This document shows positions 35,637 to 47,625 of a stretch of DNA of 64,000 bases, in pieces. The DNA is taken from positions 118,108 through 182,107 of the forward strand of contig JAULBX010030486.1 in the NCBI GenBank assembly GCA_032358255.1. Reading direction: 5' to 3'. The DNA comes from Heterotrichella gracilis. Its lineage: Eukaryota > Sar > Xanthophyceae > Tribonematales > Xanthonemataceae. Numbering within the stretch: the first letter of the stretch is position 1; each line of letters opens with the position of its first letter. The notes below the pieces were generated by a model that was not told the origin of the DNA, did no database searches, and saw only the letters and a program-made list of their open reading frames with translations. The translations under genes and the position numbers were made by a program.

Positions 35637-38600
35637 ATGGCTTCGTTGAGCCTGGAAGGCAGCCTAGACCATGTGGTCCTCCAAGTGCAAGCGGGTGAGA
35701 AGGGCGGGAGCAAGCTGCGTGGGGGCAGCAAGGCCCAAAGGAACGCCCTCACCGAGCGTTACACCATCGGGGAGGAGCTTGGGAGGGGGGCCTATGGGCA
35801 GGTGTACAAGGGAACAGACGTCAAAACAGGGGAGGCTGTTGCAGTCAAGCAGATCTCCCTTGCGGGGATGTCCCAGGACAGCCTGCAGGGGATAATGCAG
35901 GAGATAGAGCTCCTCAAGAACCTCAACCACCGCAACATCGTGCAATACATCGGCTCCCTCAAGACCAAGACGCACCTGTACATAATCCTGGAGTTCATGG
36001 AGAAAGGGGCGCTGTCCACGCTGATCAAGCCCAGCAGCTATGGCCTGTTGCCAGAGTCACTGGCAGCGGTCTATGTGGCCCAAGTGCTGCAAGGCCTGGT
36101 GTACCTCCACGACCAGGGAGTGGTGCATCGGGACATCAAGGGCGCCAACATCCTCACCAACAACGAGGTACCCGCTCGGGAGAAGCCCCCATATGCATGC
36201 ATATGCACACACGACACCCACTCTCCACACCAACCTAGCTGCTTGCACCCACGCGGTTCCTTTCCACAGCAGCACCCCACCCCTGGCACTGGCAGTACCT
36301 TTGGGCGCGCCATTCTTGTGCGCACTGCGTGTTTGGCGCAGCACCCCCCTGCCAGGCCTACTGATCGTTGAGCGCGCCTGCCTGTTGCAGGGTGTGGTGA
36401 AGCTGGCTGACTTTGGCGTGGCCGCCAAGCTGGGCGAGCTGGAGCAGGACGCAAAGCTGCAGCAGCACGTGGTGGGGACACCATACTGGATGGCGCCAGA
36501 GGTATGGCGCAACGCCTGCACCGCTCCCAATATGCACATCCAGGCAACCACCCCTGGCTTGGTTTCAACATAGGATACCAAAGTCTACCCATGTAAGATG
36601 TTCCACTCTGGTTTGGCGCCATGTGCCGTGCTGCCACTTAGAATTTAGGGTTTTCAGGGTTCCACCCTCCTGGAACCTGCAACTTGCGCCCAACCAACCC
36701 CATTGCAAGCCACTAACCATTTAATAACCCGCAGGTAATTGAGATGACCAGCGTGACAGCCACGTCAGACATATGGAGCGTGGGGTGCCTCGCCATTGAG
36801 CTGCTGACGGGCGCCCCCCCGTACCATGACCTGCAGCCCATGTCTGCGCTGTACAACATAGTGCAGGACGACCACCCGCCGCTGCCGGATGACATCACGC
36901 CGGCATTTAGGGACTTCCTGCTGCAATGTTTCCAAAAGGTTCGTTGGGGGGTAAGGGTGGGTTTTGGGTTGCTGTATGGAAAATGGATGTTGTTGGGAAA
37001 TGTAAGATTGCTGGTCAACGAGTTTCATGGTTTATTTGCGCGCATGGGCTCATTTGCGGCAGATTCGTGCGCTGTGCTTTGAGTAAAGCAAATAATTGCT
37101 CATCCGCAGAGCCATACTGAGGATACATTGCGGCACTTCATGCATGGGTTGAATTGGAAAAGTGCCATCTTGGCGAAACAAATTCTGGCATAATATATAT
37201 AGCAGGCTGGTATGCAAAAGCGCCACACTACAACAAACTGGCATGCACCCACTCCATCACCTCATGACACGCCCGCCACCCACCGCTCCCCCACCACCCA
37301 CCACCCACCACCCACCACCCAGGACTTCATCCGGCGGCCCAGCGCCCGCGGCCTGCTGCGCCACCCCTGGGTGATCCACAACCGCAGCACGCTCAAGGCA
37401 TCATGGAGCAGGGCGGCGGGGCAGAAGGCAAGGGGCGTGCGCGGGGACGGGTATGCCACCGTCAGCAAGGTGGTGGAGCAGATCCTGGAGGTGCGTGGCA
37501 AACCCTGAAAAACCCTAGAAACCCTTGGCTAGGGTTGGAATGGGTGTATGGGAGGGGGTAGGGGGTAAAATGTTGTCAGCAAGGTGGTGGAGCAGATCCT
37601 GGAGGTGCGTGGCGAACCCCAGAAACCCTTGGCTATGGTTAGGATGGGTGTAAGTAAGGGGGTGGGGTATGCGGTTGTCACCAATGTGGTGGGGTAGACC
37701 TAGGGTGTGCATTGCCATTCTGGAAACCTTTGGCTGCAGGACTGAATGGCTGGAACTGTTGTTTGACAGGGGTTGGGGTTTGTTGTCCACCCACAGCCTG
37801 CATGTGGGCAATGCTGAGTATGCTGTACCAGGCTGTTGAAACTCTCCTAAATGAGCTTTTGGGATGTGGGTAGGACCACATGGGAACAATCACCATGTGC
37901 GTTGCGTATGGGTTCATTAAGCATCAGATTGGGCCCTACGCATCACACAGCAACTGAGCGTGTGTCCCTGTGCAGGTGGACAAGGGGCAAGGACCCGACC
38001 TTGCGGCTTCAACCAGCATGCCTCGGCCTCAGCAAGGGTATGTCCCCAGCCACACACATGTGATCCAATTTGTATCATTTTGCCGTGGCAGCAGTGGCAT
38101 CCATGACTGTGGGGAGCGCAGTATGGTGTGATTGGACGTGGCATGCTGTGTGTTAAGCCGTGTGTGGCAATCAAATGGTGCAAAGATCGTCACAAGCATC
38201 CATTGCTGCACAATTCGATGCGGTGGAACTCATTGAGTGGCGGGGAGCAAGCAACAATAAGGCGTCTACTGGATGGTTCTGGTGGGAAGGTTTTGATGAT
38301 GCCTGACCCTTCCTATTTATTCCACTTGCAGTATGCGCGCCAGTGCCGGTGAGGCCTCCCAAGGGGTGAAGACTGTTGAAACGGCCAGGTAAATGCAGCA
38401 TGTGCATGTACATGAAACACACTTGTTGGCGCCTTTCCCTGCACGTGCCAGCATAGTTTGCACGGTTGTTCTTCGCTTCCAGTGCCTAATATACACCCTT
38501 CGCCATGCAGTGTAATGGCAGCCGCAGCTGCAGTCACCAGCCCACTGGCCATGATGACCTCCCCTGCTACTGGTAGGTACAGCTGTACCCCCCTGAGGCA

Positions 38601-41600
38601 TGTGATTAATCTCTATTATTTGTGGGTGCAATTTATGGAAAATGGAAAGAATTAATTCTGTTGCTAAGCATGCTGAATCTGTCCTGTATCTCACACCACT
38701 GTCCTATAATCTCCCGTTTGAACATCCCAACCCATGCATTGCTAATGGGTGATGAGCTGCATGCAAGAATAACGATCCCCATTGGCCTTCCCACCACATG
38801 CCCCCCACCCACCCCACAGGCCAACCGCCGGCGCCCACCGCGCCCCCCACCACACCAGAGACCGATCCGCTCGCCACCTCACCCCAAACAGCCCAGCTCT
38901 TCCCTCAGGACCTGCTCAGCCTGGCTCTCTCCATGCAGAGCGAAGGGGCACAGCCAGGCACCGCGCCGCCCCTACCGCAAAACCTACCGCAAACCACAGT
39001 GGCTGCGCCTGCTGCTGCGTCGAGTGGGATTGGGGTGGGGGCTGTGGTGGGGGATGCTGTGGTGACGGGGGAGGAGGAGGGCCTGCAGCGGCGCAGGGCG
39101 GACAATGCAGAGGTATGCAGGGCGAGCTTTATTGTGCCGGACGACAATGCATTATACTTTTGGACTTTGTTCTCGTATCGAGGTGCCCGACAAAAGCAAG
39201 AAGGTCAAGTTGCTGAACTCATGCAACTTGGCTTCACTGGGGGTGTTGGGCCAGAGCATGAAAGGAAAGCAGTTGAATGCTCGCCATGTGTCAGGTTCTA
39301 AACAAACCGTGCATTGCGTGCTGCATGAGGTTGTGCCAGGACAAGATAGTAGTAGTAAGAAGAATGACGCCAAAGTTATATATATTTGCATGCAATTTCT
39401 TTAAAAAAAATTAGATGCCTTTTACATGCAATTTTCGAGCTGTACCCTTCCCATCCCAGGTGCGCAAGCTGGTTGCACTGCTCCGCTTGCCCGACAAGGA
39501 GCGGGTGGTGACACGGGAGGTTGCCGCGGGCGAGGCATGTGCGCAGCTGGCAGACAGCCTGCCCGGCCACCCTGAGCGCAAGGCTGTGTTTGTGGCTGAG
39601 GAGGGGCTGGTGGCAGTCATGGACCTCATTGACAGCATACAGCACAAGGTGGGGCGCACTGTGGGTGCTTTGAATTGATGGTGTTTTATGCGGGTTGTGA
39701 GTGGGCTTGCTCTTATTTTTCCTTGGCATTGTGATATTGCGCTTTCAAGGTTCACGTGTGTCGCTATGGTGGCGCCACATATAATTTTGCTGCTGTATTA
39801 CCTTTGATTTTAAATGTATGAGGAGGGGCTGATGGCGGTCATGGACCTCGTGGAAGCATACAGCACAAGTAGGGCGCACTGAGGCACGTTCTGGGTGTTT
39901 GGCGTAGTTACCCAGTTAGTAAAACACATTCCAGCAATACAGCCAGATTAGCAGCCAGTCTTGCACATGCGGCGCCACGCAGGGTGTTTGGCTTGATGAT
40001 GCTTAATGCTGCTTGTGAGTAGCGGGCACCACTTCGTTTACGTTGGTATCGCATTTGTATTCTCCATGTGTGTTACAATGGTGGCGTCACAGTTGGCCAC
40101 TGGCACAACCACGCCACACACTCCCACCCTGACCTTTCCTTGCTCATGCCTGCCCCGCACCTCCCCACCTCTCCACCCCTGTCCCAACCACTCATCCTGG
40201 CCCCACCCCAGGTGGTCCTTTCAGCCCTGGAGCTGGTCAACGCCCTAGTCAGGGACGACCTGCAAACCCTGGAATCCCTGGTGCTGCTGGGCGCAATCCC
40301 CGCGGTGGCCAAGTGCGGCCAGACCACGTGGCCGCGCAGCGTGCGGCTGCAGTGCGCTGCCTTCATGGCTCGGCTGTGCTCAGCGAGTGTGCACACGCTG
40401 CGCATGCTGGTGGCCTGCCAGGTGGGTGGTGGGTGGGTGGGTGGGTGGAAGGGGGATGGTGTGGTCACCGTATTGCTGGGGTGATGGGGTGGTGGTTGTA
40501 ACCCACCTGTGTTGGGCCATCGTCGGCACGCTAGTGGCTATGGTGGGTGGAAGGGGGGAGGACTGGGCCAGACATTAGCTGTTCTCTGCTAACATGTGCA
40601 TGCAGGTGGCTTGCAAGATGGGGGCCCATGGTGGCCGCAGTGGGGAGGCTTGCACACAGGCAATATATGTCAACAGTTTTTTGTTATTGAGAAGAAAGGG
40701 AAGCCAAAATGTGTGGGATTAACCAACGCGAAGGGGATTGTGGTTGTGAGGGATGAAAAGTGTGCTGGGGGGAAACAGCAGGTGCACGCGGGGGCCCAAA
40801 CCCTCCAAACCCTATCCCAAACCCTGCGCCAAAACCCTCCAAACCCTTTGCAGGGCCTCCCGGTGCTGGTGGGCTTCGTGGAGGACAACTACGAGGAGAA
40901 TGGGGAGCTGCTGGCCAGGGGCATCGACAGCATTTGGCTGGTGCTGCGCTGCCACGGGCTGATGACAGCAAACCAGATCTGCAGGCTGCTGGCGCATGCG
41001 GGGATGGTGCACCGGCTGGTGCGGGCCATGCAGGTGCGCGGCTGGTGGGAGGGAGTGATTGACTGTACTTGGCTAGCATGACGATGCAGCGTCCCTGTCC
41101 TCAAGTGGGCCTTCTTTTCGAAGCATTATATCGTTTTGCAGAGTTGTGTCAAATGCGGTGCATGCGACATGGAGCACCGGGTTGTGTAGGCCATTCAGGT
41201 GCAGGTTCAGTAACACCCAGCAAGTCCCCGTGCACACGCGCGTAAAGGGCATGGTTCACAGGTTGATCATGTTCGACAGGCCAATCATCCAGTGCCATCC
41301 TTGTGATGGTGTTGCCCCCCCCCCTGCCCGTCCCCACAGGTAGTGTTTGCAGAGTTCAGCGAGCTGCGCCAGAGCTACAGCCCGCCTGGGGCGCGTGACA
41401 CCGCCACAGGTACGAACCACATGCCATGGGCTGAGGGCGCATGTGATCTCGTCACATGGATTCACGTGGCGCCGCATGGGGCCACAGCGCTCACTGAATA
41501 TCATCTGTGGGTACCAACATGCAAACATGAGTACCGCCCCGTATTGAGTCGAAAGCCATCATTTACAGGAGTTTGCAAGCATACGTGTCCTCCAGCCATG

Positions 41601-44600
41601 AGCCCTAAACGATAAACCCTAGACTGCCATCCGCACAAACATCATTCCTGATTGGCCATGCACTCCCACCCCGCAGCGCTCCCTGCCGACGCACGCGCGG
41701 CCACCCACGCGTCCGCCTCCACCCGCGCCTTCTCATCAGACACCGCCAACAGCAACGGCAACCCCTACACCAGCCTGTCATGGGGGCACCGACCCGCATC
41801 CGCACCACCTGCACCCCCCACCACCTCCTCCTCCACCCGCCGGCCAGGCACAGCCCCCGGCACCCTCAAGGGTGGGGCCTCGGGAGGGCAAACCCTAAAG
41901 GGGGTTTCTTCATCGATGGGGGGAGGGATGTCGATGGGGGGCCGGCGCACGCGGTCTGTCAGCCCTGAGATGTACAAGGGGGTTGTGGATCTGCTGGAGA
42001 AGATGGGGAATCTATTGCTGCTCATGGCGCAGGTGGGTGGGGTGTACCCTAAACCCTGAACCCTTATCAGGGTCGATTCAGAGGGGCTGTAGGCACTGCA
42101 CGTTAGGAACCTTTTCTGCCCAGCAAGTGACATGAAGAGGCATTGTCATGCCACTGCCTTCCTTGTCCCTGCCCTCACTTGTAACTCACCAGCATGGGTC
42201 ATGTGCACTGTCTTGTGCCCATTGCGCATGGCTGCTGATCTGGCTGTACTGCCGGAATGTTGTGTAAATACTTACTGCCTGATTGTGGCTGGTTGCAGGG
42301 TGATGCTGCTGTGAAGGGGTGGATGTGCAGGCGGGAGACGCTGGTGGTGCTGTTCACCACAATGCAGGTATGGGCTGGGTAGTGGCGGCGGCGGTAGCGG
42401 CGGCGGCGGTGGTGGTGTTGGTGTGGTGTTGGTGGTGCTTGTTCGCCACCATGCTGGTGGGGTCGAGGGAGGGATGCAGTGATGATGGTGCCATGGTCAA
42501 GGGGATGGCATGCGCGATAAACATCCTGCCAGGTCAGTGTGACGCAAATGTGGCGGTGCCTCTGGGTATACCGTTGAACCATACAGACACTCATGTTCCC
42601 CCCTTGACCTTCGGCACTTATTTCACCCCCTGCAGGAGATGCAGCCTGGCGATGCCCTGCTGCTGACCTGCACCACCGCCCTGCGCCACCTCACCACAGA
42701 CCCAAGCACGCTGCAGGCGCTACAGGTGGGCGGCGGTGGCGGGTGGTGGCGGTGGGTTGGGGTAGTGGCGGTGGTGATGGTTAGGTGGCGGTGGGCAGAA
42801 ATACGTTGGCGCTTGATGTGGACCATGGGCCCCAGGATTTTTATCCATCAGGTTTTGGTCCCTGGGATGTGCAAGCAGCTACCATTGTGGGGTGAAGTAA
42901 GGCACTTGGGATGGGGGCGGGCCAGGCAATTTGCACCTGAATTGGTCTACTGTCCGCTGCTGACCCTTGATCCTGCCAGCTAATACCACCTCCACGTACC
43001 CCAACCCACACACGGTGCCCGCACCAACATCTTGACCCCTGCTACAGCCTGTTAACACCCACTCCACCCACAGGATGCCGGCACCATTCCCCAGCTGCTG
43101 CGGTTGTTCGATGAGCGGGCCGCATACCCACCGGCGGTGGTACACGAGGCGCTGCAGGTGGGGATTGAGGAGGACAGTGCTGGGGTGGGGATAACTGCTC
43201 TGGAGGCGGTGCATCTCATACCGCAGTGGGCAACGTGTGATTGTGGATGTGTACTGTGTTGCTGCCTCACAATATCCATCAATCCAATGCTGCAACCGCC
43301 TGCGGCAGCAATCACAACCATAAGGGTTAAGGGTACCAGTGCTGACTACTCGCGTGCCTGCAGGCAATGAGTAACCTGTGCCGCATCAGCCGGCCTCGGC
43401 AGGAAGCTGCAGCGCTTGCGGGCCTGGTGCCTGCACTGATTCGCATGGCGCGCCCCGCCACCAAGGACCAGGTGAGGAATCCAGTGGCATGTTTACCATG
43501 AGAAAGGGATACCAGGGATGGTTCATCTGGTGATGATGGTCATCGATGCCCTCTGGTGGCCATGGGGTTATGCATCATCTCCATACGCACAGCATCCCTG
43601 CTGGTCCCGCATGCCATCAACTCTATGATGGCCAGGGGAAGGGATACATAGGAACGTGGATTGGGGTTGGGATTTTGGGTGCTCTGATGGCTACTGAGTG
43701 ATGATGATGGTCGCGCGATGCCCCTGGTTTTGGGGTTCCAAGCCAGAGCAAGTGTGTCAGGGGGGTGGCGACACAAGCAAGCAGGCCCTGGTGGCTAAGA
43801 TTTAATAGCCCTGTCACAAAAATTCCCTTGCACAACACACATGCAAACCCCCCGCCTGTCCACCATGTCACACACACCCCGTTGGTCGCTGACCCCGCCA
43901 CCTCCTCTGCCCACCCTCCAGGCCCGAGACGGCCCCCCCCTGCCCTCCCCCGCCGCCTCCATCCGCGCCCTGGCGGTGTCATTGCTGTGCAGCTTGGCCC
44001 ACTCCACTGCCCGCACGCGCGCCGAGCTGTGGTCGACAGGGGCTGCAGACTCGCTGCTGGAGCTGATACGGGAGGAGGTGCGGGGTGTAGGGCTTGGGGT
44101 CTAGGGTTTAGGGTTGAGCTGTGGTCCACAGGGGCGGCAGGCTCGGTGCTGGAGGTGATACGGGGAGCATGTGCGGGGTTGACGATCGCTAGTGTCAACA
44201 TAGCTATTCAGGCGTCTGTGGCTGATTATGAGTACCGTACCCTCAAATTCGGTCACATGCCAACACAGCGCAACCACCATGGATCCACACCCACACACCC
44301 ACCCACACCCACATTCACTTCTTCTTGCGCAGGCGTGGCAGGTCCCTGCCTTTGACGCGCTGGCTGTCTGGTTCCACGAGGACACGCAGCGGGTGGAGCC
44401 AAAGCTTTGCTCACGAGACGCGGTGCAGCGCATGGTGGCCATGTTTGCAATGCACACGCCGCACGGTACGTGGGGGGGGGCTGCCCACTAGGGTCTGGCT
44501 AGGGTGTGGGCATGCAGGGTTGGCAATGCTAGGGTGGGCCCTAGCGTAGGGTGTGGGCTGCAGGATATTGTTTCAATATTACACGTGAGGGGCTGTTCTC

Positions 44601-45963
44601 TAGGGTCTGGCTAGGGTGTGGGCATGCAGTGGGGGCAGTGCACGCAGCATGCGAGGATGGGCCATTAGCAGGGGGTTGCGTTGGGGCCAAAGTGAGGAGG
44701 CATTGTCAGCGCGAAGCAGTCTGGAATGGGTGTGGACGCTTGGCAAGGGTGTTGATGCTGGCTAGGGTTTGTAGCCGCGCCTTGATCTAGGTGTGCTGCA
44801 ATGGACTTCAGGGTGGAGCCTGCCTGGAATGGGCTTGTGGCTTGCAGAATGTATGGAGTGCGTCGCACGGACACCCCAAGACCCTAAACCAGAACCTGAA
44901 GACCTGAAAGCCCCGAGTTTTCAACCCTAAAACCCTTCTCCTGCAGGTGACGCTGCCCTGCTGGCCCGGCTACTGGACTCGCTGCTGCGCATCGTGAAGA
45001 AATCACCCAAGGTGACCTGGGAACCCTACGATCACAAACCCTAAACCCTGACCACAGTGAACCTCTGGGGGGATTGTTCACTTCACGCTGAATACCCTAT
45101 CTGAACACCCTACCTGAAAACCTAACCAGGATCCGCGCTATGCAAGTGACCGTCGATCTGGGCAGATTTTGAAAGGTTCACCAGGACCCTGTGGCGATCC
45201 TAAAACCCTACTAGGATCCTCACGCCCTGCACCTGGCTGCACAGGTGACCGTCGAGCTGGGCGCGCATGGGCTGACCCCCTTCCAGGTGGAGCTTTTGAA
45301 GCAGGGCCATGCGCTACATGCTGAAAACCCTATCAAAACCCTGGTACCCTACCGGACAAAACTACCTATGGCGATCCTAATATCCTACCATGATTCTTAC
45401 ATGCTGCACCTCGCTGTGCAGGTGACCGTGGAGCTTGGCACGCATGGCCTGACCCCCCTCCTGGTTGAGCTCCTGAAGCAGGGCCATGCGCTGACCTGCA
45501 AGAGCACCCTGGAGGTGCTGCGCTACATCTACATGCAGCACCCGCGACCAAAGGTGGGTGTGCGGGCTGTGGGTAAAGTACTTGTGGAGGGGGTTTCTGT
45601 TCCTAGACGGGGGTGAAAAGGCATAGGTGGACAAAAGCTTTTGCACCGGCTCGCTGTCTCGATAGTTGATCGCCTCCTTAACGCCATGTACCTGGCTGAA
45701 TGTATGTTGTACAATTGCCACAAAAATTTGGAAAAAAAACCCCAGTTGTGTATCATCCTGAACGCCGTCAGGACTCTGCGGTGTGTTGGACCTCAAGGTT
45801 GAGCTGTCCTTGTTTCCCTGCGCAGGAGTTCATCATAAAGTACAACATCCAGGACCAGCTGCGCACGCTTGCGGGTGGCGGCGAGGGGGGCACCCACGGC
45901 GTGCTGGTGCAGAAGCTGGCGGCCACCCTGCTGGCTGCATTCCAGATCAATGTAGCAGTATGA
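35637..45963 (+). CDS. MAP3K-epsilon / Cdc7-like protein kinase with armadillo-type C-terminus
   Basis: Twenty-two exons: 35637-36167, 36391-36501, 36735-36938, 37323-37490, 37976-38037, 38332-38388, 38511-38572, 38820-39112, 39460-39648, 40212-40421, 40854-41033, 41340-41409, 41677-42032, 42299-42367, 42636-42725, 43074-43157, 43364-43471, 43922-44077, 44333-44465, 44947-45011, 45422-45553, 45826-45963. They total 3468 nt, 1155 aa. The kinase domain (about 42-300) has GRGAYGQV (49-56), the ATP-binding Lys-71, HRDIKGAN (164-171), DFG (184-186) and GTPYWMAPE (206-214). A Pro/Ser-rich linker follows. Helical repeats in the C-terminal half (KLVALLRLP..., [36 protein letters not shown]) match plant MAP3K-epsilon and yeast Cdc7/Sid1-type kinases, which act in cytokinesis and cell-plate or septum signalling. 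Arabidopsis relatives are slightly longer (about 1370 aa). Introns 4, 9 and 18 contain copies of the preceding exon's tail, and intron 20 contains copies of the start of exon 21. Confidence 0.92.
37574..37740 (+). repeat. Intronic copies of kinase exon 4 tail
   Basis: Directly after exon 4, intron 4 repeats the exon's last ~37 bases with the donor and following intron bases (GTCAGCAAGGTGGTGGAGCA at about 37574), nearly identical to 37460-37490. A third, more decayed copy starts near 37673 (GTTGTCACCAATGTGGTGGG). The unit is about 105 bp. Confidence 0.9.
39829..40085 (+). repeat. Intronic copies of kinase exon 9 tail and flank
   Basis: GAGGAGGGGCTGATGGCGGT at about 39830 repeats the end of exon 9 (from 39598), with its CAGCACAAG donor context decayed to CACAAGTAGG. 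A further copy of the intron part (GGGTGTTTGGCTTGATGATG, about 39980-40085) repeats the sequence after the first donor. None keeps a coding frame. Confidence 0.85.
44116..44176 (+). repeat. Intronic copy of kinase exon 18 tail
   Basis: GAGCTGTGGTCCACAGGGGC at 44116 repeats the last ~55 bases of exon 18 (44026-44077). Original and copy are separated by a short TTTAGGG-like run (44098-44114). Confidence 0.88.
44484..44640 (+). repeat. Intronic tandem repeat
   Basis: AGGGTCTGGCTAGGGTGTGG occurs at about 44490 and again at about 44602 in intron 19, separated by related sequence, showing local duplication without a coding component. Confidence 0.75.
45120..45345 (+). repeat. Upstream copies of kinase exon 21 with its acceptor
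   Basis: Two copies of the start of exon 21 precede the real exon at 45422. One, at 45245, is about 85 bp long and keeps a CACAG acceptor and open frame. A shorter one lies at about 45141. The intron sequence before each acceptor is also repeated (GGCGATCCTAA at about 45192 and 45370). The 45245 copy could be used as an alternative or cryptic exon but lacks an obvious donor in frame. Confidence 0.85.
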
Positions 45964-47524
45964 CCAGGGGGGGTGGGATGGGGAGGGGGGGGGGGGGTAG
46001 CGGGTGGAGCTGGGATGGGTTGGCTGGAGATTGGATGTACGAGGGATTTTCGGGGGCTTTTGAATCGATGGCACCCACAACCCACACCAACAACTCGTAA
46101 GGTGATAAAACTGATGCGCACGGGCTGGTGCCTCATGGGGCGCGTCGGCCGCATGATGAGGCATTGAGACTGCAAGTTTAGGCTTTAGGGTGGTAGGGTT
46201 TCATGGTAACCCACACGCCATACTTGGCGCAATGTGGACCCGGTGGAGTGTGTGGGGGAGGAACGTGACACTGATGAACAGCACTTTGACTTGGTGTGAC
46301 CTGTTTGATGTGGCAATGGGCCTGCACCATGCTTTTGTGACATGGGCCCTGGGGACGCATATGGGTTGCCTAGGCCCTGTGCAAATTTCGGATGGGTTGT
46401 TGACATTGGGTGGGGTGGGGTGGGGTGGGGAGAGCCCTGGATGCAGGGTGAATGAACCATAATTGCGTGAATTATTAGAGATGTTGCCATGTGATACTTG
46501 TTAACAGTGACGACTGCTGTTGTGCTCTACTAGTACACTACAGTACCCATGTCCAGCGCCACTTGTTTCACAAAATTTTTTTTCTATGTTATTTGCGCCT
46601 GAGACTGGTGTGGCCCATGGGAGTTGGGGTTTAGTGTCTTAATATTGGAGAAGCCCTGCCATCTTCAAATCTGGCTGACAGTTTGGACTTCAGTCCGACT
46701 TGTAGCAATGGTGTTGCTGGACCATGGCGAGGCTTTCCTAAGCCTTGGCATATGTAACGCTGCAAAATATATCTGTCCAGCAGTAACTGTGTCCAGAGCA
46801 GCAGTAACAGTGCAGCAATTGGTACAAAGTAAGTATATTTCAGCGCAACAGAGTCGAGAACGTTGAATAGGTGTGGAACTTGGGGATGACAGATAGTAGG
46901 TCCAACCCTTGGTGTGTGTAGGAAGAATGAAAGGGAACAAGCCAGGACCTAGTCTAGGCCCAAACTAGTCCTGTCCCCCACTGTCAATGGCAGGTGGCCA
47001 GGCCTAGTACACTGTTTGGCCTGGAGGTGTGACACCTAGTGACTAGGCGCGTACAAGTAGCTTCTGGTCTAGATAGGGGGTGGGTGGTGTTCATCATATG
47101 GAGCAAGGTGAACCGACAAGCCCTAGGCATCGCCCTGAATATGCACCGCAGCACTTGCCTCCGTTGTGTCTGGCCTCAGTACCCAGTACTGACCGAAAGA
47201 TATGTGGCGTCCCGTGCATGCATTTGGTACGTGCACAGGAAAATGTGACACTGTGCATTGAGTAGATACCATTGCCATGCATGCCTGATGAGCATCAGCG
47301 CTTCACCCAGGTAGCCCCTCACAGGGCAACAGGAGGCCGCCTCCTGGAGGCGGCGCCATATCACCTGGTTGGCGGCGGCAGCCACAGCCCAAGCCCAAGA
47401 CCTGGCGGCGACACCGACTCAGCTAACACCAGGATAGCTGGGCAGCGAATATTCCCTGCTTTCGCGCGTGTGTGCAGGCTTTATTCCCTCCAGCTCAGCA
47501 CACACTCTTGGCCGGCGCGGGGTT
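45964..47524. other. Intergenic region upstream of small secreted protein
   Basis: No gene is supported. It holds a G-rich run (GGGTGGGGTGGGGTGGGG, about 46408-46431) that could form a G-quadruplex. It also holds a near-perfect hairpin, GCCGCCTCC-T-GGAGGCGGC at 47336-47354, about 180 bp before the TATA box of the next gene. Confidence 0.6.
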
Positions 47525-47531
47525 TATATAA
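47525..47531 (+). promoter_or_regulatory. TATA box of small secreted protein
   Basis: TATATAA followed by GCCGGCGACGTCAGCG lies about 95 bp before the ATG at 47626, a usual distance given a short leader. The CGACGTCA downstream resembles a CRE/bZIP site. The strong core promoter fits a highly expressed product. Confidence 0.7.
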
Positions 47532-47625
47532 GCCGGCGACGTCAGCGTTTCGGGCACCCGCAACCAAAACCTTCGAGCTCATCCCTGTTCATCTAACGCA
47601 CCTACCCCCCCCCCCCGACCTCACG

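Noticed and set aside
45245-45345. Use of the upstream exon 21 copy as a normal kinase exon
   Set aside because: It lacks a donor that keeps the frame, and the conserved continuation ([10 protein letters not shown]) exists only in the 45422 copy.
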